This document shows positions 45,201 through 53,378 of a stretch of DNA of 64,000 nucleotides, in pieces. The notes below the pieces were generated by a model, which was not told the DNA's origin, searched no databases, and saw only the letters and a program-made list of their open reading frames with translations. Each line of letters begins with the position of its first letter. The stretch's first letter is position 1. Location of the stretch: assembly GCA_017599285.1 (NCBI GenBank), contig JAGFXX010000001.1:1612001-1676000 (forward strand), read 5' to 3'. This DNA is from Cereibacter azotoformans. GTDB lineage: Bacteria > Pseudomonadota > Alphaproteobacteria > Rhodobacterales > Rhodobacteraceae. Both the position numbers and the translations under genes were made by a program.

Positions 45201-46613
45201 TCAGTCGTCCCTGCGCCCGTAGGCCGCCAGTGCCCGCGCGCGCCCCTCGGCCAGCCCCACGACAGGCCGAGGATAGCATTGATCCGGCGCAAGCCCCCAA
45301 CTCCGAGGCACCGCCTCGAAGAACGACAGCGCCTCCGGCCCCGGATCGGGCGAAAGTTCGGCGATGAACCGCCGTCGATAGGCGCCGTCGGGATCGAACT
45401 TCTCCGCCTGCGTCGCCGGATTGAAGACCCGGAAATAGGGCGAGGCATCGGGCCCCGAACCCGCCACCCATTGCCAGCCCAGCGCGTTCGAGGCCGGATC
45501 CCAGTCGATCAGACAATCCTCGAACCAGGCCTGCCCCACCCGCCAGTCCGTCAGAAGGTGCTTCGTCAGGTAGCTGCCCGCGATCAGCCGGGCGCGGTTG
45601 TGCATCGTGCCGGTCACGAACAGCTCGCGCATGGCGGCATCGACGAAGGGCTCGCCCGTCATCCCGCGCCGCCACCGCTCGGCCTCGGCATTGTCCGCGC
45701 GCCACGGAAACGCATCCCATTCGCCGCGCCAGTTCCGGCTGGCAATCTCGGGCGTGTGGTAGAGCAGATGCCAGGCGAACTCGCGCCAGACGAGCTCCTG
45801 CAGGAACTTCTCGGCGCCCGCGCGCCCTTCCGCACGGGCCCGCAGCCCCGCGTGCCAGATCGTGCGCGCCGAAATCTCGCCATAGGTCAGGTTTTCGGAC
45901 AGTCGCGAGGTCACCGCCTGGTCGGTCCGGTCGCGCCCGGCCGCGTAGCGGTCCATGGGATCGTCGAGGAACCGCGCCAGCCGCTCCGCCGCGGCCGCCT
46001 CGCCCACCGCCACATGGCGCGCCACGACGGCCGCGCCCCGGTTCATCGCCCGCGCCAGCCCCCAGTCCGCCAGCCGGTCCGACCGGGGCCAGACCGTCGG
46101 CGCCCGCAACCCCGCCGGAGCGGCGAGCGGGGCCGGCACCGGGCGGTCCTTCACGCTCTTCCAGAAGGGCGTGAAGACCCGGTAGAAGCCGCCCTGCCCG
46201 GTCCGAACCTCCCACGGCTCGAACAGCGTGTGGCCGGCATGGCTCTCGGCCGCGATCCCCTGCCGCTTGAGCCCCGCCTTCACCCCCTCGTCCCGGCTGC
46301 GCCAGCCAGGCTCGCAGAGCCGAGACCAGCGCACGCCCAGGGCCCCGGTCTCTGCGGCCAGCCGCCCGAGCACCTCGAGCGCCGGCCCGCGCCGCAGGAT
46401 CAGCCGGCTGCCCAACCGCTCCAGCGCCTGCGCGAAAGACTCCACGGCCAAGCCGAGGCGCCATTTCGGCGCCGCGCCCAACCGCTCGGTCTCGGGGTCG
46501 AGGATGAAGACCGGCACCAGCGGACGCCCCGTCGCCGCCGCCTCCCGCACCATCGGATTGTCGGTCAGCCGCAGGTCGCGCCGGAACCACAGGATCAGGG
46601 GAGCCTCGGCCAT
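45201..46613 (-). CDS. phrA: Deoxyribodipyrimidine photolyase
   Basis: A 470-residue photolyase. The N-terminal alpha/beta domain starts LILWFRRDLRLTDNP. The FAD-binding C-terminal domain contains SRLSENLTYGEISARTIWH (about residues 235-253), WREFAWHLLYHTPE and the GTMHNRARLIAGSYLTKHL signature, with the tryptophans for electron transfer to FAD. It repairs UV-induced cyclobutane dimers using light. The ATG at 46613 follows AAAGGAC. The promoter upstream matches the sigma-E pattern. Confidence 0.95.
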   Translation of the reverse strand: MAEAPLILWFRRDLRLTDNPMVREAAATGRPLVPVFILDPETERLGAAPKWRLGLAVESFAQALERLGSRLILRRGPALEVLGRLAAETGALGVRWSRLCEPGWRSRDEGVKAGLKRQGIAAESHAGHTLFEPWEVRTGQGGFYRVFTPFWKSVKDRPVPAPLAAPAGLRAPTVWPRSDRLADWGLARAMNRGAAVVARHVAVGEAAAAERLARFLDDPMDRYAAGRDRTDQAVTSRLSENLTYGEISARTIWHAGLRARAEGRAGAEKFLQELVWREFAWHLLYHTPEIASRNWRGEWDAFPWRADNAEAERWRRGMTGEPFVDAAMRELFVTGTMHNRARLIAGSYLTKHLLTDWRVGQAWFEDCLIDWDPASNALGWQWVAGSGPDASPYFRVFNPATQAEKFDPDGAYRRRFIAELSPDPGPEALSFFEAVPRSWGLAPDQCYPRPVVGLAEGRARALAAYGRRDD

Positions 46614-46636
46614 GTCGTCCTTTCTCGTCTTGCCCC

Positions 46637-46666
46637 GTTCTACGCGCGGCCGCCCGGCCCGGATCA
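46637..46666 (-). promoter_or_regulatory. Sigma-E (RpoE)-type promoter upstream of phrA
   Basis: On the minus strand TGATCC (46661-46666), an 18-base spacer, then TAGAAC (46637-46642). This fits the R. sphaeroides sigma-E consensus of TGATCC at -35 and TAA/TAGA-like at -10. It lies 24 bases before the phrA ATG and is the only obvious promoter for phrA-cfaS-trgA-trgB. Confidence 0.8.
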
Positions 46667-46686
46667 CATGGCCTGGCCCAACTTGT

Positions 46687-46752
46687 TCATTCTGGCGGAA
46701 ATATCCTCGGGGGAGATCGGCCGAAGGCCGATCCGGGGGCAGACAGCCCCCG
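46687..46752 (+). repeat. Composite intergenic hairpin repeat, copy 4 (with extra hairpin)
   Basis: TCATTCTGGCGGAAATATCC, then TCGGGGGA, then an added perfect hairpin GATCGGCC-GAA-GGCCGATC, then CGGGGGCAGACAGCCCCCG. It lies between the class V aminotransferase stop and the phrA promoter, in the same relation to the gene end as copies 1 and 3. Confidence 0.8.
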
Positions 46753-46796
46753 CCTTCGCCCGGCCCCCACCTTCGCCCGGCCCGCGCGCCCCGCGC

Positions 46797-48110
46797 CTAC
46801 AGCACCGCGTCGAGCGCCAACATCAGCTGCGCCACCTCGGCCTCCGAGGTGTAATGCACGAAACTCATCCGCAACACGCCGCGCGTGCGATCCACCCCCA
46901 TCGCCTCCAGCGGGCGCACCGCGTAGAAATCCCCGCCGCTCGCCATGATCCCGTGCGCCGCGAGCGCCGTCGCAACCTGCTCGGCGGGCCGGTCAAGCGC
47001 CAGCGCCACCGTCGGCGCCCGAAGCCCGGCCTCGCTCGGGCCGAGCAGGCGCACGTCGTTCCGCCCCGCGAGCTGGTCGAGCAGCGGCCGCAGCAGCCGG
47101 ATCTCGTGCTCTCGCATCAGCCGGTGCACCTCGCGCGCGCGATCAAGAGGCGACGGGCACGGGGCCGCCAGGGCGCGCTCGGCGTCACGTTGCACCCGAT
47201 GCGCGCCATCGACCGACGGCGCCCCGCCCGAGCCCTGCCCCGCGGCCGCATGATGGTCCGCCAGCGCGTCGATGTAATCCGCAAGCCCCGCGCAGGCCGC
47301 GACCTGCGCATGATCCGGCCCCGCGGGCGTGAAGCGCTTGTGGAGCGTGCCTGCGTTGAACCAATGCCCCTGCGCGGGCAGCAACTCTCCGACCTCGCGC
47401 CGGATCAGCATGAGGCCCTGATGCGGCCCGTAGGTCTTGTAGGTCGAGAAGAGATAGATGTCGGCCCCCAGCGCGCCCATGTCGGGCAGGCCGTGCGGGG
47501 CATAGCTGACGCCGTCCACGCAGGTGAAGGCGCCCGCGGCGCGCGCCATGGCGCAGATCTCGGCCACCGGGTTGATTTCGGCCACGACATTCGAGCAATG
47601 CGGAAAGCACACCAGCCGCACCCGCCCGTCGCCGAGGAGCTGCGCAAGGCCCGCGGGATCGAGATGCCCCGTGTCCGGGTCGATCCGCCACTCCCGCACC
47701 TCGATCCCCTCGTCGGCCAGCCTGCGCCAGACGCCCGAATTGGCCTCGTGGTCCTGATCGGTGACGACCACGGCGCCGCCCTCGCGCTTCAGCCAGCCGC
47801 GCACGGCCTGCGCCAGCACGAAGGTGTTGGCCGACGTCGATGGGCCGAAGGACAGCTCGTCCTCATCCACCCCCATCAGCGCGGCAAGCCGGCTCCGCGC
47901 CTCGTCCATCTCGGCCCCGGCGGCATGGGAGGCGGCGTAGGGCGCATAGGGCTGCACCTTGCGCTGGTGATAGAAGCGGCTGAGCCGGTCGATCACCTGC
48001 CGGCAGGTGTAGGACCCGCCCGCATTCTCGAAGAAGGCCTGTCCGGCAAGGGCGGGCTCGGACAAGGCGGGAAAGCAGGCGCGGACATAGTCGATGTCGA
48101 GGACGGTCAT
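46797..48110 (-). CDS. Aminotransferase class V family protein (cysteine desulfurase-like)
   Basis: A 437-residue fold-type I PLP enzyme. The cofactor lysine is in LFSTYKTYGPHQG (about residue 230). CVDGVSYAPHGLPDMGALGA carries the PLP-contacting Asp, and SFGPSTSANTFVLAQ is the N-terminal phosphate loop. This subgroup resembles cysteine desulfurases, but I see no clear mobile cysteine loop of the IscS type, so desulfurase activity is uncertain. It stands alone, ending in a composite repeat. Confidence 0.8.
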   Translation of the reverse strand: MTVLDIDYVRACFPALSEPALAGQAFFENAGGSYTCRQVIDRLSRFYHQRKVQPYAPYAASHAAGAEMDEARSRLAALMGVDEDELSFGPSTSANTFVLAQAVRGWLKREGGAVVVTDQDHEANSGVWRRLADEGIEVREWRIDPDTGHLDPAGLAQLLGDGRVRLVCFPHCSNVVAEINPVAEICAMARAAGAFTCVDGVSYAPHGLPDMGALGADIYLFSTYKTYGPHQGLMLIRREVGELLPAQGHWFNAGTLHKRFTPAGPDHAQVAACAGLADYIDALADHHAAAGQGSGGAPSVDGAHRVQRDAERALAAPCPSPLDRAREVHRLMREHEIRLLRPLLDQLAGRNDVRLLGPSEAGLRAPTVALALDRPAEQVATALAAHGIMASGGDFYAVRPLEAMGVDRTRGVLRMSFVHYTSEAEVAQLMLALDAVL

Positions 48111-48368
48111 GGGATCTCCGGGGCTGGCCAGCCAAGGCTAGACATGCGCTTGCCGCAAGACAAGCAGGCGCGGGCACGCGCCGGCCGCCGGGACGGAGGC
48201 CCCGCACGGACAAGCCTGCGTGAGGATCCGGCCGCCCCGCTTGCCCGCCGGCCCGCCCCACCGCCAGACTGCAATAAGTGCTTGAGCCGTCACGGGTGCT
48301 ATTCTAGCGTCCGATCATCTGCCGGCCAGCCCGGGACCCGTCGCAGACCCATGTTTCAAGGAGCCTCC

Positions 48369-49415
48369 ATGATCCGTCGCACTTCCCTTCTGGTCAGCGT
48401 TGCCGCCGTCCTGGCGCAGCCGGCCCTTGCCGCCGATCCGAACCTCATCGTCTTCGACTGGGCCGGATTCGAAAGCGAAGGCCTGATGAAAAGCTACATC
48501 GAGAAACACGGGCAGATGCCGACCTACGCCTTCTACGGCGACGATGACGAGGCCTTCCAGAAGGTCGCCTCGGGCTTCAAGGCCGACCTCGCGCATCCCT
48601 GCTCGCAGATGGTGTCGAAATACCGCGACGCCGGCCTGATCGAGCCCTGGGACGTGAGCCGGATCCCCGAGTACGAGAACATCTCCGAACGGTTCAAGGA
48701 CTCCGAGATCTTCAGCGACGATCAGGGCGTCTGGTACATCCCGACCGACTACGCCTACACGGCCATCGCCTACAACACCGAGAGCGTACCCCCCGAGGAT
48801 CTCGCCTCGGTGCAGATCTTCCTCGATCCCCGATATGCCGGCCGCATCTCGCTGCCCGACAACACCGACGACATCTGGTCGCTCGCCCTGCTCGCCACCG
48901 GCGTCTCGGACTGGACCGAGCTTACCGAAGAGCAGTTCCAGGCGGGCGCCCAGTGGCTGCGCCAGGCCCACGAGAATGTGCGCGCCTATTGGGCGGACCC
49001 GTCCGAACTGTCGCAGTTGATGGCCACCGGCGAGGTGCAGCTCGCCTGGACCTGGAACGACGCCATCGCGCTGATGCGGCAGGAGGGCTTCCCCGTGGGC
49101 TTCCAGCGCCAGTCGGAAGAGGGCTCGGCCACCTGGTTCTGCGGCTATGTCAACATGAAGGACGCGCCCGGCAGCGAGGACAAGGCCTACGACTTCATCA
49201 ACTCGTGGCTGGCCCATTCCTCGGCGCCCTCGCTGCTCGAGACGCACGGCTATGCGCTGACCAACGAGGCCGCCATGGCCGAGATCTCGGAGGAGGATCT
49301 GAAGAAGGCGGATCTCGACCCGGTCGAGACGACGCTGCTCGCCCAGACGCCGCTCGATCCGGCGATGCGCGACCGGATGCTGGAAGAGTTCGAGAAGATC
49401 AAGGCGGGCTTCTGA
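48369..49415 (+). CDS. Periplasmic substrate-binding protein (PotD/spermidine-putrescine type)
   Basis: A 348-residue protein with a Sec signal peptide (cleavage after QPALAA, about residue 22). The PotD-like fold follows: LIVFDWAGF, GSGFKADLAHPCSQM-like ligand segment (ASGFKADLAHPCSQMVSKYR), WYIPTDYAYTAIAYN and the AWTWNDAIALMRQEGF hinge. ATG 48369 follows AAGGAGCC. It would capture polyamines or related cations. No ABC permease or ATPase gene is adjacent, so it must work with a transporter encoded elsewhere. Confidence 0.85.
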   Translation: MIRRTSLLVSVAAVLAQPALAADPNLIVFDWAGFESEGLMKSYIEKHGQMPTYAFYGDDDEAFQKVASGFKADLAHPCSQMVSKYRDAGLIEPWDVSRIPEYENISERFKDSEIFSDDQGVWYIPTDYAYTAIAYNTESVPPEDLASVQIFLDPRYAGRISLPDNTDDIWSLALLATGVSDWTELTEEQFQAGAQWLRQAHENVRAYWADPSELSQLMATGEVQLAWTWNDAIALMRQEGFPVGFQRQSEEGSATWFCGYVNMKDAPGSEDKAYDFINSWLAHSSAPSLLETHGYALTNEAAMAEISEEDLKKADLDPVETTLLAQTPLDPAMRDRMLEEFEKIKAGF

Positions 49416-49423
49416 CCCGCAAG

Positions 49424-49449
49424 GGCGCGGGGGCTTCGGCTCCCGCGCC
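49424..49449 (+). terminator. Terminator after the substrate-binding protein gene
   Basis: GGCGCGGGGGC/GCTCCCGCGCC forms an 11-bp stem (one G-T pair) closed by a stable TTCG tetraloop, 8 bases after the stop. Confidence 0.75.
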
Positions 49450-49579
49450 ACCATCGGGCGCGCAGGATCGCAACCGCCGCCCCCTTCTTGCGCACTCCAC
49501 GGCTGGCGGCGCCCCAAGGGTCCGCGCCCTGCACCGGCCCCCCCCCCGCTCGGCTGCGCCTCCCCCAAACCACATCCGC

Positions 49580-49608
49580 TTGCAGCGCGCGGTGCGCGCC
49601 CCTATATT
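49580..49608 (+). promoter_or_regulatory. Sigma-70 promoter of ssrA
   Basis: TTGCAG, a 17-base spacer and TATATT: the strongest housekeeping-type promoter seen in the window. Transcription should start near 49615. Confidence 0.75.
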
Positions 49609-49614
49609 CACCCT

Positions 49615-49926
49615 GTCCGGGGCAACCCGGACTATGGGCATAAACGCGCTCGTCATAAGCGGATCGGACCCGGGGGCGGTACCCGGCGGCTCCACCATAC
49701 ATCCCTCGTTGGGGGCGGAAGGGGCCGAAACAGGATCGACGAACGTCTAAAGGGGTTGCTTTGTCCCGGTGAGGTACCACCGTTATCGGTCCGAAAAGTA
49801 CAGTTGCCAACGACAACCGTGCTCCGGTGGCTCTGGCTGCGTAAGCAGTTCGAGTTATCGAAACCTAAGTCCTTGCGCTTAGCCGTGTAAGGCGGGGCTC
49901 GCAGGTGCCTGGCAACAGAAACCTGC
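49615..49926 (+). ncRNA. ssrA: Transfer-messenger RNA, circularly permuted two-piece type
   Basis: The tRNA 3' half comes first: CGGCTCC-A-CCA ends at 49697, preceded by a T-arm-like CCGGG/CCCGG stem with loop GGCGGTA. After a 23-base linker (49698-49720) the 5' half starts with GGGGCCGAAACAGGATCGAC at 49721. GGGGCCG pairs fully with CGGCTCC (one G-U), as required for a split molecule. The tag is at 49806-49844, encoding ANDNRAPVALAA and a stop. A GCAGGT/ACCTGC stem closes the 3' end. It rescues stalled ribosomes; after transcription the linker should be removed to give two RNA pieces. Established for alphaproteobacteria. Confidence 0.95.
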
Positions 49927-49969
49927 ACTTCCTCCTTGCCCTTCCCGTCACCGCGCGCCACGCTTTGCC

Positions 49970-50626
49970 ATGCTTCGCGCGCTGTTCCTTGCCCTCTGTC
50001 TCGCCGCGCCCCTGCCCGCACCGGCCTGCGACACGGCGCTTCTCCTTGCCATCGATGTTTCGGGCTCGATCGACCGCGGCGAATATGCGCTGCAGGTCGA
50101 GGGCCTTGCCGATGCGCTCGAGGATGCGGACGTGGGCGAGATGCTGCTCGCCGGCCAGAGCGCGCTCGCCGTCGTCCAGTGGTCGGGCGTGGGCCGGCAG
50201 GCGCTGGTGCTGCCCTGGCGGCGGATGCTGGGCCCGGACGAGCTGGCGGATTTCGCCCGCGAGGCCCGCGCGCTCCCTCGCGCCTTCGCCGCCTCGGACA
50301 CGGCGGTGGGCGAGGCCATCACCTTCGCGCTGGACCAGTTCGGCGCCGTGGCGGACTGCCGCCGCAAGGTGATCGACATCTCGGGCGACGGCCCCGAGAA
50401 CGCGGGCTTCACCGTCGCCGCCGCACGCCGCGCCGCCGAAACCGCCGGGGTCGAGATCAACGCCATCGCCATCGAGGACATGGGCGCCTCCGCGCCGATC
50501 ACGGCCTTCTACAACCGCTGGGCCGTGACGCGGAACGGCTTCGTGCTCACCGCCCGCGGCCTGCAGGACTACCGTCGGGCCATCCGCGCCAAGCTGCTGC
50601 GCGAACTCGGCAAGCCCGCGAGTTGA
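49970..50626 (+). CDS. DUF1194 von Willebrand A-like secreted protein
   Basis: A 218-residue protein with a signal peptide (cleavage after PAPA, about residue 18). A VWA-like domain follows with a MIDAS motif, AIDVSGSIDR (about residues 27-36), a threonine-site DTAVGEAI and DISGDGPEN. This matches the DUF1194 family. Function is unknown. It starts 44 bases after ssrA and is about 100 bases before sspB. It may bind metal ions or a protein partner in the periplasm. Confidence 0.82.
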   Translation: MLRALFLALCLAAPLPAPACDTALLLAIDVSGSIDRGEYALQVEGLADALEDADVGEMLLAGQSALAVVQWSGVGRQALVLPWRRMLGPDELADFAREARALPRAFAASDTAVGEAITFALDQFGAVADCRRKVIDISGDGPENAGFTVAAARRAAETAGVEINAIAIEDMGASAPITAFYNRWAVTRNGFVLTARGLQDYRRAIRAKLLRELGKPAS

Positions 50627-50727
50627 CCCGGCACCCCGTCGCCTTTCGGCAGAAAAACCCCCGCGCGGCCCCCTTTTCTTCCGAACCGAATCCCCTATGC
50701 TGACCCCGAAGCGACAGGGGATATTGC

Positions 50728-51189
50728 ATGGCGCGTTCGATTGACTACGGCAACCTCATGCACCGCGCGATGCGGGGCCTGATCCAGAGCGTGCTCGAGG
50801 ATGTGGCCGAGCACGGGCTGCCGGGAGCGCACCATTTCTTCATCACCTTCGACACGACCCACCCCGATGTGGCCATGGCCGACTGGTTGCGCGCCCGCTA
50901 CCCGCAGGAAATGACCGTCGTCATCCAGCACTGGTACGAGAACCTCGCCGTGGACGACCGCGGCTTCTCGATCACGCTGAACTTCGGCAACCAGCCCGAG
51001 CCGCTGGTGATCCCCTTCGACGCCGTCCGCACCTTCGTCGATCCGTCCGTGGAATTCGGCCTCCGGTTCGAAACCCACGAGGACGAGGACGAGGAGGAGG
51101 ACACCGACAGCGACGAGGGTCCCGACGGCGATGACGAGCCGCCGCGCCACGACGCGCAGGTGGTCAGCCTCGACAAGTTCCGCAAGTAG
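50728..51189 (+). CDS. sspB: SspB family ClpXP adaptor (alphaproteobacterial type)
   Basis: A 153-residue SspB-alpha. The folded tag-binding domain spans about residues 1-115 (SIDYGNLMHRAMRGLIQSVL, FITFDTTHPDV, IQHWYENLAV). A long acidic linker follows, and the C-terminus VVSLDKFRK matches the conserved ClpX-docking XB tail. It tethers ssrA-tagged proteins to ClpXP. Its gene lies about 0.8 kb downstream of ssrA, which makes the tag it recognises. Confidence 0.93.
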   Translation: MARSIDYGNLMHRAMRGLIQSVLEDVAEHGLPGAHHFFITFDTTHPDVAMADWLRARYPQEMTVVIQHWYENLAVDDRGFSITLNFGNQPEPLVIPFDAVRTFVDPSVEFGLRFETHEDEDEEEDTDSDEGPDGDDEPPRHDAQVVSLDKFRK

Positions 51190-51204
51190 CGCGCCGCCCC
51201 CCTT

Positions 51205-51272
51205 TCATTCTGGCTCAAATATCCCCGGGGGAGTCTCCGGCATCGGCCGGAGACGGGGGCAGGCAGCCCCCC
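51205..51272 (+). repeat. Composite intergenic hairpin repeat, copy 5 (with extra hairpin)
   Basis: TCATTCTGGCTCAAATATCC, then CCGGGGGA, an added hairpin GTCTCCGGC-ATC-GGCCGGAGAC, then GGGGGCAGGCAGCCCCC. It lies between sspB and fumC. The extra hairpin occupies the same place as in copy 4 but has an unrelated sequence. Confidence 0.8.
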
Positions 51273-51359
51273 TGCGCCGCTTCCGCATGCGATGGCATGC
51301 CGATTGATTTTCCCGCCCGTCTTCCCTAAGAGCTTGCGGGAAAATCAAGGAGCTTGCGC

Positions 51360-52754
51360 ATGACTGCAACCCGCACCGAGACCGACAGCTTCGGCCCGCT
51401 CGAGGTTCCCGCCGACAAATACTGGGGCGCGCAGACGCAGCGCTCGATCCAGAACTTCCCCATCGGCTGGGAGCGTCAGCCCGTCGCCATCATCCGCGCG
51501 CTCGGCGTGATCAAGAAGGCCTGCGCGCTGGTCAATGTCGATCAGGGCGACATGCCCAAGGAACTGGGCGAGGCCATCGCCGCCGCCGCGACCGAGGTGA
51601 TCGAGGGCCGCTTCGACGACAACTTCCCGCTGGTGGTCTGGCAGACCGGCTCGGGCACGCAGTCGAACATGAACGCGAACGAGGTGATCTCGAACCGCGC
51701 GATCGAGATGCTGGGCGGCGTGATGGGCTCGAAAAAGCCCGTGCACCCGAACGACCATGTGAACATGGGCCAGTCCTCGAACGACACTTTCCCCACCGCG
51801 ATGCATGTCGCCATCGGCATGATGGCGCGCGATGTGCTGCTGCCGGGGCTCGAGAAGCTGCATGCCGCGCTGCTGGCCAAGTCGGAAGAGTTCAAGGACA
51901 TCATCAAGATCGGCCGCACCCACACGCAGGACGCGACGCCCCTGACGCTGGGCCAGGAGTTCTCAGGCTATGCCAAGCAGGTGGAAAAAGGCATCGCTCG
52001 CGTGAAGGCCTGCCTGCCCGACATCTACGAACTGGCGCAGGGCGGCACCGCCGTCGGCACCGGCCTCAACACCCGCGTCGGCTGGGACAGCCGCGTGGCG
52101 GGCAAGATCGCCGAGATCACCGGCCTGCCCTTCGTCACCGCCGAAAACAAGTTCGAGGCGCTGGCCGCCCATGATGCGATGGTGATGTTCTCGGGCGCGC
52201 TGAAGACGGTCGCGGCGTCGCTCTTCAAGATCGCAAACGACATGCGTCTGCTCGGCTCCGGCCCCCGCTCGGGCCTGGGCGAACTGATCCTGCCCGAGAA
52301 CGAGCCGGGCTCGTCGATCATGCCGGGCAAGGTGAACCCGACACAGGCCGAGGCGCTGACGATGGTCTGCGCCCATGTCATGGGCAACGACGCCGCCGTG
52401 GGCTTCGCCGGCAGCCAAGGCCATTTCGAGCTGAACGTCTACAACCCGATGATGTCCTACAACGTGCTGCAGTCGATGCAGCTTCTGGGCGATGCGGCAG
52501 GCAGCTTCACCGACAACATGGTGGTGGGCACGCAGGCCAACACCGCTCGTATCGACAAGCTGATGAAGGAAAGCCTGATGCTGGTGACGGCGCTCGCCCC
52601 CACCATCGGCTACGACAACGCGACGAAGGTTGCCAAGACCGCGCACAAGAACGGCACCACGCTGCGCGAAGAGGCGATTGCCCTCGGCTTCGTCGATGCC
52701 GAGACCTTCGACCGCATCGTGCGCCCCGAGGACATGATCGGGCCCAAGGGCTGA
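51360..52754 (+). CDS. fumC: Fumarate hydratase class II
   Basis: A 464-residue FumC. The signature [13 protein letters not shown] (about residues 318-330) carries the catalytic serine loop. [18 protein letters not shown] and [19 protein letters not shown] are intact. An AAGGAG site precedes the ATG. It is an iron-free, oxygen-stable TCA-cycle enzyme. Its stop overlaps the start of a DUF4169 gene by one base, and a ribbon-helix-helix gene follows, making a three-gene unit. Confidence 0.97.
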   Translation: MTATRTETDSFGPLEVPADKYWGAQTQRSIQNFPIGWERQPVAIIRALGVIKKACALVNVDQGDMPKELGEAIAAAATEVIEGRFDDNFPLVVWQTGSGTQSNMNANEVISNRAIEMLGGVMGSKKPVHPNDHVNMGQSSNDTFPTAMHVAIGMMARDVLLPGLEKLHAALLAKSEEFKDIIKIGRTHTQDATPLTLGQEFSGYAKQVEKGIARVKACLPDIYELAQGGTAVGTGLNTRVGWDSRVAGKIAEITGLPFVTAENKFEALAAHDAMVMFSGALKTVAASLFKIANDMRLLGSGPRSGLGELILPENEPGSSIMPGKVNPTQAEALTMVCAHVMGNDAAVGFAGSQGHFELNVYNPMMSYNVLQSMQLLGDAAGSFTDNMVVGTQANTARIDKLMKESLMLVTALAPTIGYDNATKVAKTAHKNGTTLREEAIALGFVDAETFDRIVRPEDMIGPKG

Positions 52755-52957
52755 TGGCCGAGATCGTCAACCTTCGCGCGAAGCGCAAGGCGGCGGAGCG
52801 CGACGCCCGCCGCCGGAAGGGCGACGAGAACGCCGCGAAGTTCGGCCGCACCAAGGCCGAGCGCGATCTGCAGGAGGCCCGGGCCGAGAAGGCCCGGGAT
52901 CACCTCGACGCCCACAGGCGAGAGTCCGGGCGAGAGCCCGGGCCCGAGCCGGAATGA
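52754..52957 (+). CDS. DUF4169 family small protein
   Basis: A 67-residue, highly charged helical protein (AEIVNLRAKRKAAERDARRR ...), matching the DUF4169 family found beside fumC in Rhodobacterales. It overlaps fumC by one base and the next gene by four (ATGA). Function unknown; the basic N-terminal half suggests nucleic-acid or membrane contact. The coupling suggests it is expressed at a level tied to FumC. Confidence 0.78.
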   Translation: MAEIVNLRAKRKAAERDARRRKGDENAAKFGRTKAERDLQEARAEKARDHLDAHRRESGREPGPEPE

Positions 52958-53172
52958 GGCCCGAGAAACACTCGCTGACGCTGCGGGGCCACCGCACCAG
53001 CGTCTCGCTGGAAGAGGACTTCTGGCGCGCCTTCCGCGAGATCGCGGCCGAGCGGGGACTGCCGGTCAATGCACTCGCCGCCGAGCTGGACGAGGGGCGC
53101 GACCCAGAGGTGGGGCTGGCCACCGCCATCCGGCTCTTCGTGCTGCGCCACTACCGCGACCGCCGGGTTTAG
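52954..53172 (+). CDS. Ribbon-helix-helix domain protein
   Basis: A 72-residue protein. The strand GHRTSVSLEEDFWRAFREIA (about residues 12-31) followed by a helix gives the RHH DNA-binding pattern. The family is short and usually dimeric. It is the third gene of the fumC unit; its target is unknown, with autoregulation of fumC the simplest guess. Its stop overlaps the convergent zinc-ribbon gene by four bases. Confidence 0.75.
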   Translation: MRPEKHSLTLRGHRTSVSLEEDFWRAFREIAAERGLPVNALAAELDEGRDPEVGLATAIRLFVLRHYRDRRV

Positions 53173-53324
53173 CCGCCACCGATCGGGGTGATCACCTTGC
53201 CGGTGCCGCCGCAATCGGGGCACTCGCCGCCCTCGATCCGGCCGCTGCCCTCGCACCGGCGGCAGATGTTCTCTCCGGCGCCCACGGGTTTGCCGGGCAC
53301 TTCCTCGGGGTTCTGGTCGGACAT
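53169..53324 (-). CDS. Zinc-ribbon microprotein (DnaJ-type CxxCxGxG repeats)
   Basis: A 51-residue protein with two cysteine pairs: ICRRCEGSGRIEGG and CPDCGGTGKVITP, each matching CxxCxGxG of the DnaJ zinc-binding domain. A strong GAGGAGG site lies before the ATG at 53324, supporting translation. There is no J domain, so it is not a chaperone by itself. Related short proteins occur singly in Rhodobacterales. Function unknown. It converges on the fumC unit, sharing four bases with the RHH gene. Confidence 0.7.
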   Translation of the reverse strand: MSDQNPEEVPGKPVGAGENICRRCEGSGRIEGGECPDCGGTGKVITPIGGG

Positions 53325-53378
53325 GGCGTGCCTCCTCGGATGGCACACGAAACCGGGGCGCGCGGGCTTTGTTCCGCC

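Noticed and set aside
45144-48368. Apparent N-terminal extension of more than 1000 residues in front of the binding protein
   Set aside because: It crosses phrA and the class V aminotransferase antisense; the true start is at 48369, with a ribosome site and signal peptide.
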